The notes under the pieces are model-generated. The model worked only from the letters and a program-made list of their open reading frames with translations. It ran no database searches and was not told the DNA's origin. Positions 1 through 10,599 of a stretch of DNA of 64,000 nucleotides are shown in pieces. Origin of the DNA: Acanthosepion esculentum (lineage: Eukaryota > Mollusca > Cephalopoda > Sepiida > Sepiidae); NCBI GenBank assembly GCA_964036315.1, contig OZ038500.1, forward strand, positions 54,059,425 through 54,123,424. Direction: 5' to 3'. Position 1 is the first letter of the stretch. Each line of letters begins with the position of its first letter. The translations under genes and the position numbers were made by a program.

Positions 1-305
1 CAATGAAATTAATTTAGCTATCTTTGCAGTCATTGTAATAAATTTTACTTAAAAAAAAAAAATAACCTGGTAAATGTAATACATACTTATACTTGATATG
101 AAAAAATAATTTTACATACTGTAAGTAATTCTAATACATTTAAAAAAGAGCATCAGGTGGTTTAAAAGACAGTCAAAATATGTGGAGGACACAAATAGCC
201 GTAATTCAAAGTCTGGTAAGACAAAAGTAAGCAAGTGATATTCAAGAAATATATATATTTTTTTAATAAGTGAATATTGTTTAAATTGTGATCATATTGT
301 TATGG
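1..305. other. AT-rich sequence, nothing recognised
   Basis: No repeat family, ORF or RNA signal seen. A-runs and a short TA run only. Confidence 0.5.
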
Positions 306-434
306 TAAATATAAAAGTGAACATAGAAGTCAACACTTAGAGGCGACAGTCTGTTTCATGCTAGTGCAATCTTCAGGCAACTGAAACAGACTGTCGCCTC
401 TAAGTGTTGACTTCTATGTTCACTTTTATATTTA
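306..434. repeat. Foldback family F: perfect 53-bp inverted repeat
   Basis: Left arm 306-358 and right arm 382-434 are exact reverse complements, with a 23-base spacer. On the minus strand the arm/spacer junction reads CTGAAGATTGC, ACTA, GCATGAAAC. The same arm recurs at 33561-33611, 33846-33896 and 53690-53750, so this is a dispersed family and not a chance hairpin. The right arm runs directly into a TA/TG tract. Confidence 0.9.
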
Positions 435-468
435 TATATATATATGTATGTATGTGTGTGTGTGTGTT
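433..468. repeat. TA/TG microsatellite
   Basis: TATATA followed by GTAT and then (GT)n, abutting the foldback. Confidence 0.9.
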
Positions 469-471
469 CCG

Positions 472-690
472 ACATCCATTTACTCAAACTCAAGTAGATT
501 ATATGTTGTTTTTCCCTGTCTCACTTATCTTCTGTCCTGTGAATATCAGAATTTCCAAGACTTCTTTCCTCATGATGTGCCCTAGAAATTTCAGCTGTTT
601 TTTCCTGATGTTAAGTATAAGTTTTCATTTTCTTTAAATCTTTGTCATTGCTCACATGTTCAGTCCATGGCATCTGAACAAGTGGCTAGA
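472..690 (-). pseudogene. LINE-A fragment (RTE/BovB-like C-terminal tail)
   Basis: The reverse-strand reading resembles the end of an RTE-type reverse transcriptase, with the pattern MRKEGL...TGQ...KRDRGK...LSKWM seen in intact form in other copies of this window. The 3' tip (the WRAMIAYVL part) is missing; the fragment stops at the adjacent GT tract. Several stops and frameshifts mark it as dead. Family assignment rests on similarity in layout to the BovB tail (GKIEG, RGRQ, DREAWRA). The clade is inferred. Confidence 0.7.
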
Positions 691-1855
691 AATTGACCAG
701 TTCTCTTGGCAGACTCCTTTTTAGAATGCATCAGGCATCAAATTCTAACACTGACCCTCCACCTCTTTGAGTACACCTGAAAAACTCTTTATTCGGGCGT
801 GTTTCGTTGATCCTTTGGCATCATCAGAAAAATGGATTTGTTTTTTTATCGAAAATAAAATCTGCATTTGCAAGACAAAACGTTAAAAAAGGCAATCATA
901 TGAATGCTTGATTTTTTAAAAAAAACTTAACTCAAAAGTTTTGTGTGTATCATTTCTGAAATTGGGATTCTACCAATTTCAACTCAGTTTTGTTTATTTA
1001 TTTTAAGGTTTTTGTATGCCACACTGTTTCAGCAGCAATCTCATAAAAACAGGTGATCAACTGAAATATCCCAGTCGTATATCAATCGCAGGGGGTTTCA
1101 AATTTTCTTATATATTTAGTTTATCATTATTTCAGATTCTCATCGAAATGTTACTTGGATTGGTTAGTTTCTAGAATTTTTAAGAAAAGACAAATTAAAA
1201 TTATGCTCAGAGACCCTATAATGCCATTGGTAATCCAAATTTCGGTCTAAAAAAGTTACTATTGAAAGTGAAATAACATTGGTTTGTAAGTTAGAAAATC
1301 TTTATAATTTTCTCTATTGGTAGGGAAAAGGGTTTTTTTTTTTTTTTATTGTACTAACTAGTAACTCATTGTTGTTTGCTGACATTTTACAATGTTATTT
1401 CATTCAATGACTTCTATACTTTTACATGCCACAACTTTCACACACTGTTTAGGTATTTCCCGTGCATTAAAATTTGTATTATGATATTTAAATTGAATGT
1501 CTGGAAACAATCATGTTTTCAATCAGTCTCAATTATAAAGGTGTTTGTTAATTGAATGTAATTTTGAGAACCGATTCTATTAAACAGGATATAAATCCTC
1601 TGTAATTTGATGACAAAAATAATAACTTTTTGAGTCTTTGAATTGAATCTTTGATTTCTCAATGACTCAGCAAAGTAAATCATCCATTGTAATATTATAT
1701 TTCTCTTCTCAAAAGATTTGTCAATTTCCACTATGCATCCAGGCCCACCCAGTTACCCAGGGAAGTATGTGATTGGGGGGTGGGGTGCAAAAGTATAATA
1801 GCACCATGCTTTTAGGCTTTTTTAATTTTTTTTTTTTACAGAATAAGGATTGAAT
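691..1855. other. AT-rich intervening DNA
   Basis: No gene or classified repeat seen. At 801-826 (minus strand) there is one copy of the CTGATGA...CGAAAC motif discussed in the findings. A T-run lies at 1335-1348. Confidence 0.4.
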
Positions 1856-2338
1856 TAGTAGTTCTCAATTGGGCTCCATATGGACCCTAGGGGTTCATGT
1901 AATATTACTGGGGGTCCACACAAAAAATAGCAATAATAACAGTAATATTTTAGTGGTCCATAGAGCGATTTCACTTTGGAATGGTTGTTACAACTGAGAA
2001 TTGGAATTTCTACACCATATTAAAATACTAAAAATTGAAAAACAACTCTAAATGTAACAGAACAAGATTAAGCAATATAAGTGTCCCTTTTATTCTACCA
2101 CTAGTGTACATAAATGTTCTGTAGAATTTAGTTGTTAAATACAAGTTTACTTTCATGAAATTAGTATCACTTCAAAATAAAGCATATACATTTACTATTT
2201 CTATAATGCAATTCCTAAACTTATCTATTAGTAAAAAATAAAATAAGCTTTTTTTTTCATCGAATGGTTATGGAAGTCCACCAAAGAAAATAAGAGTCAA
2301 AGTGGTCCATGGGTAAAAAAAAAAGTTGAGAACCACTG
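1856..2338. mobile_element. hAT-type non-autonomous element (MITE)
   Basis: Left end TAGTAGTTCTCAATTGG and right end (reverse complement) CAGTGGTTCTCAACT are inverted copies matching the CAGTGGTTCTCAA ends of hAT/Charlie-type elements. Subterminal sequences are also inverted (TATGGACCC against CATGGACCAC). The 8-base flanks GATTGAAT and GGCTAAAT agree at 5 of 8 positions, compatible with an old 8-bp target duplication. There is no coding capacity over the 483 bp. Confidence 0.8.
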
Positions 2339-2384
2339 GGCTAAATGTTACAAGAGAAGTTATGTAAATTTATATTTACTAGTT

Positions 2385-3210
2385 ATGACCTGTGAAAATT
2401 TCACAGTTTTCATATTTGAAATTTCTGATGAATCTTAATTCTTCAGTTAATGATTGAATAAGGCCATGGGGGAGTTCTACAACAATAAAAATATCTGTAG
2501 AATTATCACATTGTTAAATATCAGCTTAGCAACTTTAAAAAAATATTGCATTAACAATCATAAATATGAATGCTGGTCGTTATTTTAAGAAGTAAGGGGG
2601 TACAAATGAAAAGATTTAAAATTGACAACTTTTTACATTTCACTGAAACTGCTGTTAAACACTTCTGTCTTCCTTTCTTTCTTTCATTTTCTAACTTAAT
2701 CCAAGAAACGGTTTGATATGTCTTTTCATTTTTGTCTTGTGATCAAAACGGAATAGTCTGTTATTTATGAGGTAATAACTGGAGACATTAAACACTTGTA
2801 TCTTTCTTAATTTCTTTCTTTATTTCTTTCACTAAAATCAAGTAATGTCCCTGATAAGTCTTTTGTCTTTCTACACAATCAAAACAGAATAGTTCATTAT
2901 TTATGTTACATACCATACCTATGAACACTAATGGGTATATCTCAATCCTCATAAATACATTGGACACTATTATAAGTGGGGGTAATATGCTGTCGAAGTA
3001 GTCCACCACAATCAGTGGTTTACATACTTCATGCTGCTAGCGAGTATTGTATTTTGTTGATGTTATAAAGATTACCATTTCATTTCCAACCTCCATTTTG
3101 GCTATACCTCATTCAGTGACCCTTCCTAGGTTAAAACAGTTTATAAGGTATTGGTAGTGTGTAATGGTCGTGCGGACTAATTAAGGGAGGGACAATTATT
3201 ATACAACAAT
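2385..3210. repeat. Unclassified dispersed repeat Y, interrupted
   Basis: Blocks of this stretch recur at 26065-26410: the GACAACTTTTT block, the block ending CATTATTTATGAGGTA, and AATGGTCGTGCGG followed by GGGAGG. Within it a segment of about 130 bp is tandemly duplicated (about 2650-2785 and 2786-2905; both carry TTAAACACTT, a T/C-rich run and ATCAAAAC.GAATAGT). It is split at 2904-3138 by a TG...CA element. No coding sequence recognised. Confidence 0.65.
2904..3138. mobile_element. TG...CA element with 5-bp target duplication, copy 1 (235 bp)
   Basis: It starts TGTTACATACC and ends GGTTAAAACA, the end pattern shared with copies at 6060, 29193 and 43486. Flanks are ATTTA (2899-2903) and GTTTA (3139-3143). 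The paralogue of the surrounding repeat at about 26315-26335 reads straight through CATTATTTATGAGG without the element, which is a paralogous empty site. It is either a solo LTR or a short-TIR element; the ends cannot tell which. Confidence 0.8.
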
Positions 3211-3371
3211 ATTTTAAATCTTTTCTTAATGTAATTTTTCATAAATATTAAAATATTTTTTGTTTTTTTTAGAGAGGATTGAATGTATATTGATTGGTAA
3301 TTTCTGTACTTTAAAATAATTTGCACAGCTAATTAACCAAGTCAAAGACAAAAGCAGGGACAAGTGCCTAT

Positions 3372-3414
<43 letters not shown>
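3372..3414. repeat. (AT)n microsatellite
   Basis: About 21 uninterrupted AT units immediately before a LINE-A fragment. Confidence 0.95.
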
Positions 3415-3419
<5 letters not shown>

Positions 3420-3605
3420 GGATGGATTGAAAGCAGGAGGGACAGATGCATGACAAACTTGACAAGTTTGAGTAAATGGATGACAGAAAAGGGTTTAGAA
3501 CTAACGAAAAGACAGAATTTATTTAGAGCTGTAAGAGACAGGAAATTGTGGCAAGCTATGATTGCCTACATTCTGTGGCACATAACGAGAGTGATTAAAG
3601 TTGAT
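3415..3605 (+). pseudogene. LINE-A fragment, C-terminal tail
   Basis: The reading frame from 3450 gives MTNLTSLSKWMTEKGLELTK followed by RAVRDRKLWQAMIAYILW, the last about 50 residues of the RTE/BovB-like protein (compare DREAWRA...VAKS in BovB). The upstream part, with the RDR element, is in another frame across a lost base. It begins at a TA tract, so it is a short 5'-truncated copy. Confidence 0.75.
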
Positions 3606-3950
3606 AGAGTAAGGCCATTTTGTTCAGGCCAGTTGTTTAGATAAGACATGTTTGTATTAAATGTGCAGGCTGGCTGTTGATTCAGAATGACGAGGTCAGA
3701 GTTCTCGGAGGCAAGGGCATACCGAAATCGATCATAAATTATCACTTGAAAAGAATTGTGACTGCGGTTAGAAACGTTTGTGGATATGGATCTTTGGCAG
3801 ATCAATGATTGTGCCAACATGGTCTTTTCTGGGAATTAAAAAAAAATATCGGGCATTAAAGGAAATCATTCTCAATATTTATTTTGATAGGAATGATCAG
3901 AGACTAATGTTGTATGTGTGTTTTTTTTACATCACAAGAGAGAGTTGATC
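3606..3950. other. No recognised content
   Basis: Single-copy-looking sequence. Short reading frames on both strands resemble nothing I know. Confidence 0.4.
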
Positions 3951-3954
3951 CTTA

Positions 3955-4343
3955 CACTATTTACATTGTTTGGACTGTTGTCCACATCTTTATTGTCATA
4001 TTCACAACATTTTGACCATTGTATGCTCCGGCCTTCTTCAGGCAATGGCCCAGTTGATAAAAGCATTGGTTGAAGTAATCCAGTGACTTGACCCAAAGAG
4101 TTGTGAGTTCAGTACCTCGCCAGAGCAAAGGTGAACAAAAGCTTACAGAGTTGAGTTACTAAAGGGAAATAACAAACTGAGATATCCAGAAAAGGGCATG
4201 GCATGTGGAACTAGAACATCGAAAGAGTCTGGTTCGAAATTCCAAAGTATATTATCTGAAGAATGCCAGATCGTACAATGGCTGAAATATCATGAATATG
4301 ATAGTAAAGATAAGGACAACAGTCCGAACAATGTAAATAGTAT
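3955..4343. repeat. Repeat Z in foldback arrangement, about 90-bp arms
   Basis: Arm 3955-4045 (ACTATTTACATTGTTTGGAC onward) is inverted at 4253-4343 at roughly 85% identity, with a spacer of about 207 bases. Each arm ends in the CTGAAGAA(G/T)GCC...GAAA-like motif. The spacer holds a weak tRNA-like stretch at 4063-4133 with a box-B-like GAGTTCAGTACC. Confidence 0.75.
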
Positions 4344-4404
4344 AAAGAGCTACAATACCTCATCTCGGAAATATAGGCAGATCCTTATTATTTCTGCGAT
4401 GAGG

Positions 4405-4500
4405 AGTTATCATTATTTACATTTGGACTACTGTTCTCATTTTTACTATTATCACAATGTTTCGACTGATTTGCCTGCTGGCCTTCTTCAGGTGTCTGTC
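4405..4500 (-). repeat. Repeat Z, third local copy
   Basis: It carries TTTACATTTGGACTACTG then TTTCGACTGATTTGCC and GGCCTTCTTCAGG, a diverged direct copy of the 3955-4045 arm. Confidence 0.7.
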
Positions 4501-4577
4501 AATCTAGGTAATCTTTAGGGTTGATCAACCTTCTGTGGGATATTTAAAAACAGAAAATATTTTTACATTGTAAGAAT

Positions 4578-4765
4578 TTTTTTTAGAGACAATAATGATT
4601 TGTTGATACAAGTTTTACTAATTAACCCATATCTGGAGGGATAAGAGGAGGATTCATACCTTTCCCAAGGGTATTTGTGCATAAGTGAATACAAGACACC
4701 TGACTGGAATTGGATCTGGCTCGCTAATTTCCATTTCCAAGCCATTATCCATTACACAACAATAT
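4578..4765 (-). mobile_element. SINE-A copy (tRNA-derived part and tail)
   Basis: The minus strand reads a tRNA-like head (GTGTAATGGATAATGGCTTG), a diverged box B, then TTCACTTATGCACAAATACC, CTTGGGAAAGGTATGAATCC and a tail with ACTAATTAACCC on the plus strand. The same order occurs at 13150, 15440, 50508, 55180, 57865, 58040 and 61600. No 5S-derived head in this copy. Confidence 0.8.
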
Positions 4766-5636
4766 CTCTCTCTCTCTCTCTTCCTAACAACTGTTCTATG
4801 TCTGACTCTCTCTCTCTCTATTCACTGTTCTGTCTTTCTCTTTCTAACCACTGTTTTGTCTCTGTCTTTCTATTAACTGTTCTATGTATGTGTCTCTCTC
4901 TCTCTTTCTAATCACTGTCCTATGTTTGTCTCTCTTTCAAATAATGGTTGTCTCTCTCATATCACTGTTCTATGCCTTTCTTTTTTTTTTCTATTCACTG
5001 TTCTATGTCTGTCTCTCTATTTGCTGTTCTATGTCTGTCTGTCGCTTTCTATTCACTGTTCTATGCCCGTCTCTCTATTTGCTGTTCTGTATCTGTCACT
5101 CTTTTCCTAGAGATGCAATATCTGTCTCTCTCTCTTTCTAAGAACAGTTCTATGTCTGTCTCTCTTTCTATTCAATGTTTCATGCCTATCTTGCTCTTTC
5201 TAACCACTGTTCTATGTCTCTCTGTCTGTTTATCTCTCTTTCTATTCACTATTCCATGCCTGTCTCACTCTTTTTCTATTCACTCTTCTATGCCTGTCTT
5301 TTCTAATCACTGTTTTATCCCTTTCGAATTACTGTTCTGTGTCTATCTCTCTTTCTAATCACCGTTCTATGTCTCTCTTTCTAATCACCGTTCTATGTCT
5401 CTCTTTCTAATCACCGTTCTATGTCTCTCTTTCTAATCACCGTTCTATGTCTGTCTCTCTTTCTAATCACCGTTCTATGTCTGTCTCTCTTTCTAATCAC
5501 CATTCTATGTCTCTCTTTCTTCCTCTGTTTTTCTATCTTTCTGTTGTCATTTTTCTTACATTCTCTGTCACTCTTTCTCTTTATGACATTATTTTTCCCT
5601 TTCTCACTATTGTTCTCTCTTTCTCTTCATAGCTGA
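4766..5636. repeat. CT-rich minisatellite, about 870 bp
   Basis: Degenerate 26-36-bp units of the form TCTCTCTTTCTAATCAC followed by YGTTCTATGTC. The units at about 5345-5510 are nearly identical (26-34-bp period), while outer units are diverged, as if amplification was most recent there. All three plus-strand frames stay open for long runs, which explains several spurious Leu/Ser-rich ORFs. It follows directly the tRNA-like 5' end of a SINE-A copy. Confidence 0.9.
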
Positions 5637-6059
5637 ACTGATTTTATGGTTTCTTTTGTCACAATTGTTACTCCAATCCTTAAATTTCTTCTCTTGAAAA
5701 AATGTCTCACCACAGTAACAGGAAGGACAGAACGGCCAATTTTGTTCATGTTACTAATTCTGTTGGCTTGTTCTGCAGCGTAACATTTATTTGCTCATTA
5801 AATGAAACTATTTACTACACTCGGATATCATTTAGAAATTTTAGATAAATAGCCTAACATATTTATTTCAGTTTCCCTTATAAATTAAAAAGCAAGTTGT
5901 AATTTTATGAAATAAAGCCGTCTAATTATTTAATATGTTATTCGCTTTGTGACATAAAATTTGGTGCTTTTATTTTTTGAACTCCTTTTTTAAAAGTTGA
6001 TTAGAATGAATAACAAGTGTTTTTTTTTTTTTTTTTCAATAATTTCACACTAAGCATGG
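5637..6059. other. No recognised content
   Basis: AT-rich, with a 17-base T-run near 6021-6036. Nothing else seen. Confidence 0.4.
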
Positions 6060-6530
6060 TGTTGTAGCATACTTACAGATGATAATGGGTATGTCCCCAT
6101 TCACTTAAATACAGTAGTAAATACTGTATGTTGGTCTGCAGTCTGAAATTTTTCTCCAGCTGTGCTGGTCAAACTCTCTGCCTCTGGGCAGAGAGCATCC
6201 CCAGATGAAGGACTGTGTCTCATCTCGGGGAAACAGCTACCCAATCCTGTTTTATATGGGGTCTACAGAGAATTTTTGGCTGAGCCTGTGAGCTTGGATA
6301 CCCCACATTAAATTTGGCCTTGTGCCACATCTGACCATGTGGGGCGGTTGGTAGATATCCTGCAGTTGGAGATTCATTGTGAAATTCACTTGACTCACTT
6401 CTAGCAGTTGACTACTACTTCTATTCGCTGCTGGCGAATCTTATATGTGTTGTTCTTGTCTTAAGTATTATTGTTCATTACCAACTTTCGTGTGATTATT
6501 CTATTCAGTAACCTTACCTAGGTTATAACA
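6060..6530. mobile_element. TG...CA element, copy 2 (471 bp)
   Basis: It starts TGTTGTAGCATAC and ends GGTTATAACA. Flanks CATGG (6055-6059) and CAAGG (6531-6535) differ at one base, so a 5-bp target duplication is likely. It shares end sequences and interior blocks (ATACAGTA.TAAATACTGTAT; CACTTCTAGCAGTTGACTAC) with the copies at 2904, 29193 and 43486. The ends form a short inverted repeat, TGTTRTARC. Solo LTR or TIR element. Confidence 0.8.
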
Positions 6531-6539
6531 CAAGGTTAT

Positions 6540-6785
6540 AAAGCCACTAAGATGCATGGAGTTACTGAGAAGAGAGGAAATTAAAATGACAGCATTCAAG
6601 GAGACAGAAAATGACGAATGACGTTGCATTTAATCTATGATTATCATAGTTGACAGGAAAGCAAGAAGCCAGAAGAGTGCTCCACAGGTGAGAAGTACGA
6701 GAGAAGAAATTATTAGAATAAAACTTAAGGTTACTTCTAGTTAGTTCAGCAGTAAAATTAGACCTAGTTGCCATTCTAGTACTGC
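6540..6785 (-). pseudogene. LINE-B fragment, C-terminal tail and 3' end
   Basis: The reverse strand encodes MATRSNFTAELTRSNLKFYS then NNFFSRTSHLWSTLLASCFP and VNYDNHRLNATSF, aligning with TRLASRSH..TVE...FYSNSFFSRTS.LWNSLP...N.HL in the other copies. The WNSLP motif is worn to WSTLL. The 3' end is the AAGCCACTAAGATGC tail on the plus strand. Confidence 0.8.
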
Positions 6786-7629
6786 GCTTAAACTTGTGAA
6801 AATGGTAATTTGTGGAAAAACCTCTGGAATGGTATGTTCATATTTTTAGGTAGGGTTCTCCTTTAGGGATTTGCTGATTGTTATCACTCAGTTGTCTTTG
6901 TGGCCGTGTTGAGCAAAATCTCCATGGTGAGAACCAATGAAAAAGAGCTTGTGTTCATCTTGACCGTATCAACATTTTGACAGGTTGAGTCACAAATCTA
7001 CAACAGTACATTTCATGTTTTCTCAGATTTAACTCAGTACCCTGTCAATTGATAAGTCACTGTTTCTGTTGATTAATTTTGTTATATAAATTCTCTTTTG
7101 AAGTCATAGAAAATAATTTCATGTACCATTAATTAAAATTTATTTTTCATGTATTTTTTTTTTTTGAATGATCGTATTAAACTATTCATGAATAAACCCT
7201 GTGAAAATTTATCTACTTGAGATTTTCAACCTCAGATATTTTTTATTATGAAATTATTATTTATACTCCTGAAGGATTTAGTAAATCAGTTTAAGATAAG
7301 TTTTGCTTCTGTTGCATTCCATTTTTTCAGTGGTTTCATCCCCTTAGACCCCGATGCCACTTGATAAATTATATCAATGAAAGACGGTTTCTTTTTATTA
7401 TACAAGAAGGATAGACATGGTAGCATTGATTCTAGGAAGCAGCAGGGGGGAGAACTTCGTGGGGGGGGGGAATGCATACCCACTTTTTGGCTCAGTATCT
7501 CATCATGTGTGGTCTTAGCCTGTCTATCAAATCTGGGTGTGGAAAGTGTATTGACACTTTAAAATTCCTGTGGTTCTCTGCTGGCTGCGCTGGTTTGGTT
7601 TTATATCCTAAACTACTTTTCTTTCTATA
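6786..7629. other. No recognised content
   Basis: AT-rich with a T-run near 7155 and a G-run at 7462-7470. Short chance ORFs only. Confidence 0.4.
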
Positions 7630-7745
7630 TGCTGTGTACTTTCAGGACATAGGCGATCATGGCTCTCCACCTCCCTCTATCCCTTGCAGCTCTCAACAAG
7701 TTCCTTCCCTTTGCTACCTCCCCCAGGCCACGTTCTAAATGAAAT
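7630..7745 (-). pseudogene. LINE-A 3' tip
   Basis: The reverse strand gives LLRAARDRGRWRAMIAYVLK then VHS, the extreme C-terminus of the RTE/BovB-like protein, with the shared 3' tip TTTCAGGACATAGGCGATCA. Only about 115 bp are kept. Confidence 0.75.
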
Positions 7746-7830
7746 TCATCATTGTCAGAAGACAATACCCACAATGTATTCAGACCAGTTGCTGGCCATC
7801 CTGGCTCAGCCTCCTCATACATCTATATAT

Positions 7831-8225
7831 TTAAACATATATTATTTAATATAACAGGCAACGAATGTCTATTATGTCTGATCATGAGCTGTTCGAATGT
7901 TTCCTTTGATTTCTGCTGAAAATAAAGACAAAAATTGTCCAACATTTGAATATTTTTTTTATTAAGTTGATCCTAAGCTTTCAGCTCACACGAGCCATCC
8001 TCAGAGTGGTTATACAGACATGAAACAAAGATATCCACTGTCAAAGATGATATTTTGTTATTTTGACATAGAAGATTGCTATGTGACGTTAAAATATCCA
8101 AATGTTGGACAATTTTTGTCTTTATTTTCACCAGAAATTAAAGCAAACATCCAAACTTTAGAATGGCTTATGATCAGACATAATAGACGTTCATTGTCTG
8201 TTATATTGAATAATATATGTTTAAA
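7831..8225. repeat. Foldback with about 130-bp arms
   Basis: 7831-7956 (TTAAACATATATTATTTAAT onward) is inverted at 8091-8225 with about 85-90% identity. The 134-base spacer contains the motif CTGAGGAT-GGCTC-GTGT-GAGCT-GAAA on the minus strand (7977-8003). The plus-strand right arm is open and reads NRRSLSVILNNICLNNDLLP then QYTKF, resembling the reading in foldback family P (NKSTLSVIFNEMC; NEGLLPKYT). The protein is not identified. Confidence 0.8.
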
Positions 8226-8277
8226 TAATGATCTGCTGCCCCAATACACTAAATTCAAGTTACACACACATACATAC

Positions 8278-8318
<41 letters not shown>
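8278..8318. repeat. (TA)n microsatellite
   Basis: About 20 TA/CA units between two foldbacks. Confidence 0.95.
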
Positions 8319-8321
<3 letters not shown>

Positions 8322-8420
8322 TGATTTAAAATATGGTTTTATCGCTACACAGTGATAACCATGTTTCGAAAATGGTTATCACTGTGTAGCGATAAAACCA
8401 TATTTTAAATCAATTAATAT
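8314..8420. repeat. Perfect 49-bp hairpin
   Basis: Arms 8314-8362 and 8372-8420 are exact reverse complements around the 9-base centre GTTTCGAAA. It directly abuts a TA tract. On the minus strand the loop supplies a GAAAC as in the other foldbacks of this window. Confidence 0.92.
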
Positions 8421-8514
8421 AAAATATTAATGCTCTGTAAATTTACATTGAGCACTATTGTGTAAAAATAAAAATATCTATAAGAAAACCGGATTTTATA
8501 TCTTACTGTTCTTT

Positions 8515-8516
<2 letters not shown>

Positions 8517-8573
<57 letters not shown>
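8517..8573. repeat. (TA)n microsatellite
   Basis: About 28 TA units. Confidence 0.95.
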
Positions 8574-8577
<4 letters not shown>

Positions 8578-9060
8578 CAAGTAAAATATTTGTGACTAAG
8601 TTCATTGAAGTTACCTTTAGCATCTTGACTCTAGAGTTTCAGAGATAGACCCTACAGGAATCACTCTGTCCACTCCACACTTTTTCTTTTGTGTATGCAC
8701 TTTTCATTGGTGCATGTTTTTTTTTTCATTGTGTGTGTGTGTGGGCATTGGTACCCATGCGCACGTCTGCTGTGTATGTGTGTATGTGGTTATTTGTCCT
8801 TTTCATTGTTTGTTTTTTTTTTTTTTCACTTTACACTGACTCTTTATTTGTTTTTTTTTAACCTTTTCTCTCTTTATCCTCTTTTCTTTCAATTGTAGAC
8901 ATTTTGACTTATGGTTATATATTATTTTCAACATTGCTCTTATTTTAGGTTTTTATATGTCGCTATATCCGCAGAAAGGCAAAACTGAATCACTTTATTG
9001 ATTTCTTTTATCTAAAATCCTCCTGGAAAGTAGCTTAATCTATTTAAACCTTAAAATAAA
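8574..9060. other. T/GT-rich sequence
   Basis: T-runs and short GT runs (8731-8745, 8771-8790). No gene or family recognised. Confidence 0.4.
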
Positions 9061-9069
9061 CTTTTTTTT

Positions 9070-9108
<39 letters not shown>

Positions 9109-9115
9109 CTTTTTT

Positions 9116-9157
<42 letters not shown>
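9061..9157. repeat. Duplicated T-run plus (TA)n block
   Basis: T-run then AA(TA)n occurs twice in succession (9061-9106 and 9109-9157), a local tandem duplication of a composite simple repeat. Confidence 0.9.
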
Positions 9158-9158
<1 letters not shown>

Positions 9159-9179
9159 CTAAGCTTAGCTTAATTAAGC

Positions 9180-10015
9180 ACAAGGTCAAATAAGGGAAGA
9201 GGAAATTTGTGTTTCTACAACTCTCCAAGAGTAAGTAGGGCCTGCCCAATTTGAAAATAAATTAATTTACTTTTGACATTTTTATCAATTATCAAAGTCT
9301 TTAACACAAATAAGAAATAAATCATAAACCATCGGCAGGCTTTAGACTTACAGCTCGAGAAGCTGGCAGTAAATCATTTAACAGTTAGGCCATTAAGAAA
9401 AACTGGTTACAGAAGACTAACAAGACCCAAGAGCCACTCAAGGTAGAGGGTTACTGTGTGGAGTTGCATTAGTATAGGAAAGGACCAGCATTAGGAGTAT
9501 AGAGCTGTCATAGACTTTAGAAGGAACTGAAAACCCAATCCTAAATAGAAAACAAGGGATAAACCTCTACTGTTCAAAAGACCGAAGAGGAATTTTGAAT
9601 CAGATTATAGGTGAACCTGTCTACTTCTATTATTGTTGAAATCTGGAGAATTTGAAAGCTTATCTTGATCACAGACACGGGTTTATTGATTCCATTAGGA
9701 GTACCTCCCAGCGGAGGCCATTGGCTTCAGTCAAGGAAGCTCTCTATTCAGCAATGCTGTCATCATTGCATTGGATTTGTAGATAGCTATGGGGCTCAGA
9801 TTGCGTTACTGTGCTAGATGGCTGTTGACCCTACAAGGCAGTTTATCTGCCCTTTGAAAAGTCATGATTTTAATTCCGTTGAGTGTTTAGCCACACTCCT
9901 CAAAAGAAAAGTCTGGTGGGAGGAACTGATTGTCAACCAAGACCTAACCATACAACAGCTAGTACTGGGTTACAGGGTACCTGTAGACTCATGGGGTAAC
10001 CTGACTTAGTCTTTT
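9180..10015. repeat. Unclassified sequence partly repeated at 36.9 kb
   Basis: The block 9510-9630 (AACCCAATCCTAAATAGAAA, ACAAGGGATAAAC, CTGTTCAAAAGA) recurs at 36945-37065, so at least that part is a dispersed repeat. A 63-codon frame at 9818 reads through to TGA but matches nothing I recognise. No motif allows a class. Confidence 0.5.
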
Positions 10016-10464
10016 ACATTATATTAATGCGTAAAATTGTACGATAGATGCTGAAACCAGAAATAATCAGTTATTCTTTCATATTGCTATGGATTAAGCA
10101 TTCACACTATGAATATAAAAAAGATTTTTTTTTATTAAATTTTATGAAAAGTTAGTAGGGGGGGGCATTTTGCTATGTAAATTCACTGTAAACTGATCCC
10201 CACTATGGAAACCAAAACAAAATATGCTCATACAATGAAATTTAAAAAAAAAAATTTTTTTATCATAATCTGCAATGCCTGATTGCTAAATGTCATAATC
10301 CGAGTACTCACTTGATGAAAAAAAAATATATGAAAAATAAAATTGAAAAAAAAAATGAAAAAAAAAATATATGAAAAAAAAATATATGAAAAAAAAAAAT
10401 ATGAAAAAAAAAAAATTCTAGTTGCAGTGATGATTACAAAACGACATAATATGGTGATTCTCTA
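10016..10464. other. A-rich low-complexity sequence
   Basis: 10318-10415 is an irregular array of TATATGAAAAAAAA-type units. The rest is AT-rich without recognisable content. Confidence 0.6.
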
Positions 10465-10565
10465 AGTGTAGCTTAGATGTGGCACAAGCCCAAAAGTATG
10501 GGGCACCTGGTGAGGATTGATCTCATTATTCAGTTGTAATTGATTTAGCGAGATAAGCCATGTAG
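10465..10565 (-). mobile_element. SINE-C fragment
   Basis: The minus strand GGCTTATCTCGCTAAATCAA, then TTGATC-type box B and GCTTGTGCCACATCTAAGC, aligns with the unit tandemly repeated at 12427-12790. Confidence 0.65.
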
Positions 10566-10599
10566 AGTACCCCGTGCAATCCGTAAAATGTATAAGATT

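Noticed and set aside
4675..5632. Several Leu/Ser/Cys-rich ORFs in three frames, signal-peptide-like
   Set aside because: All three frames are open at once because the CT-rich minisatellite lacks stop codons. This is not evidence of genes.
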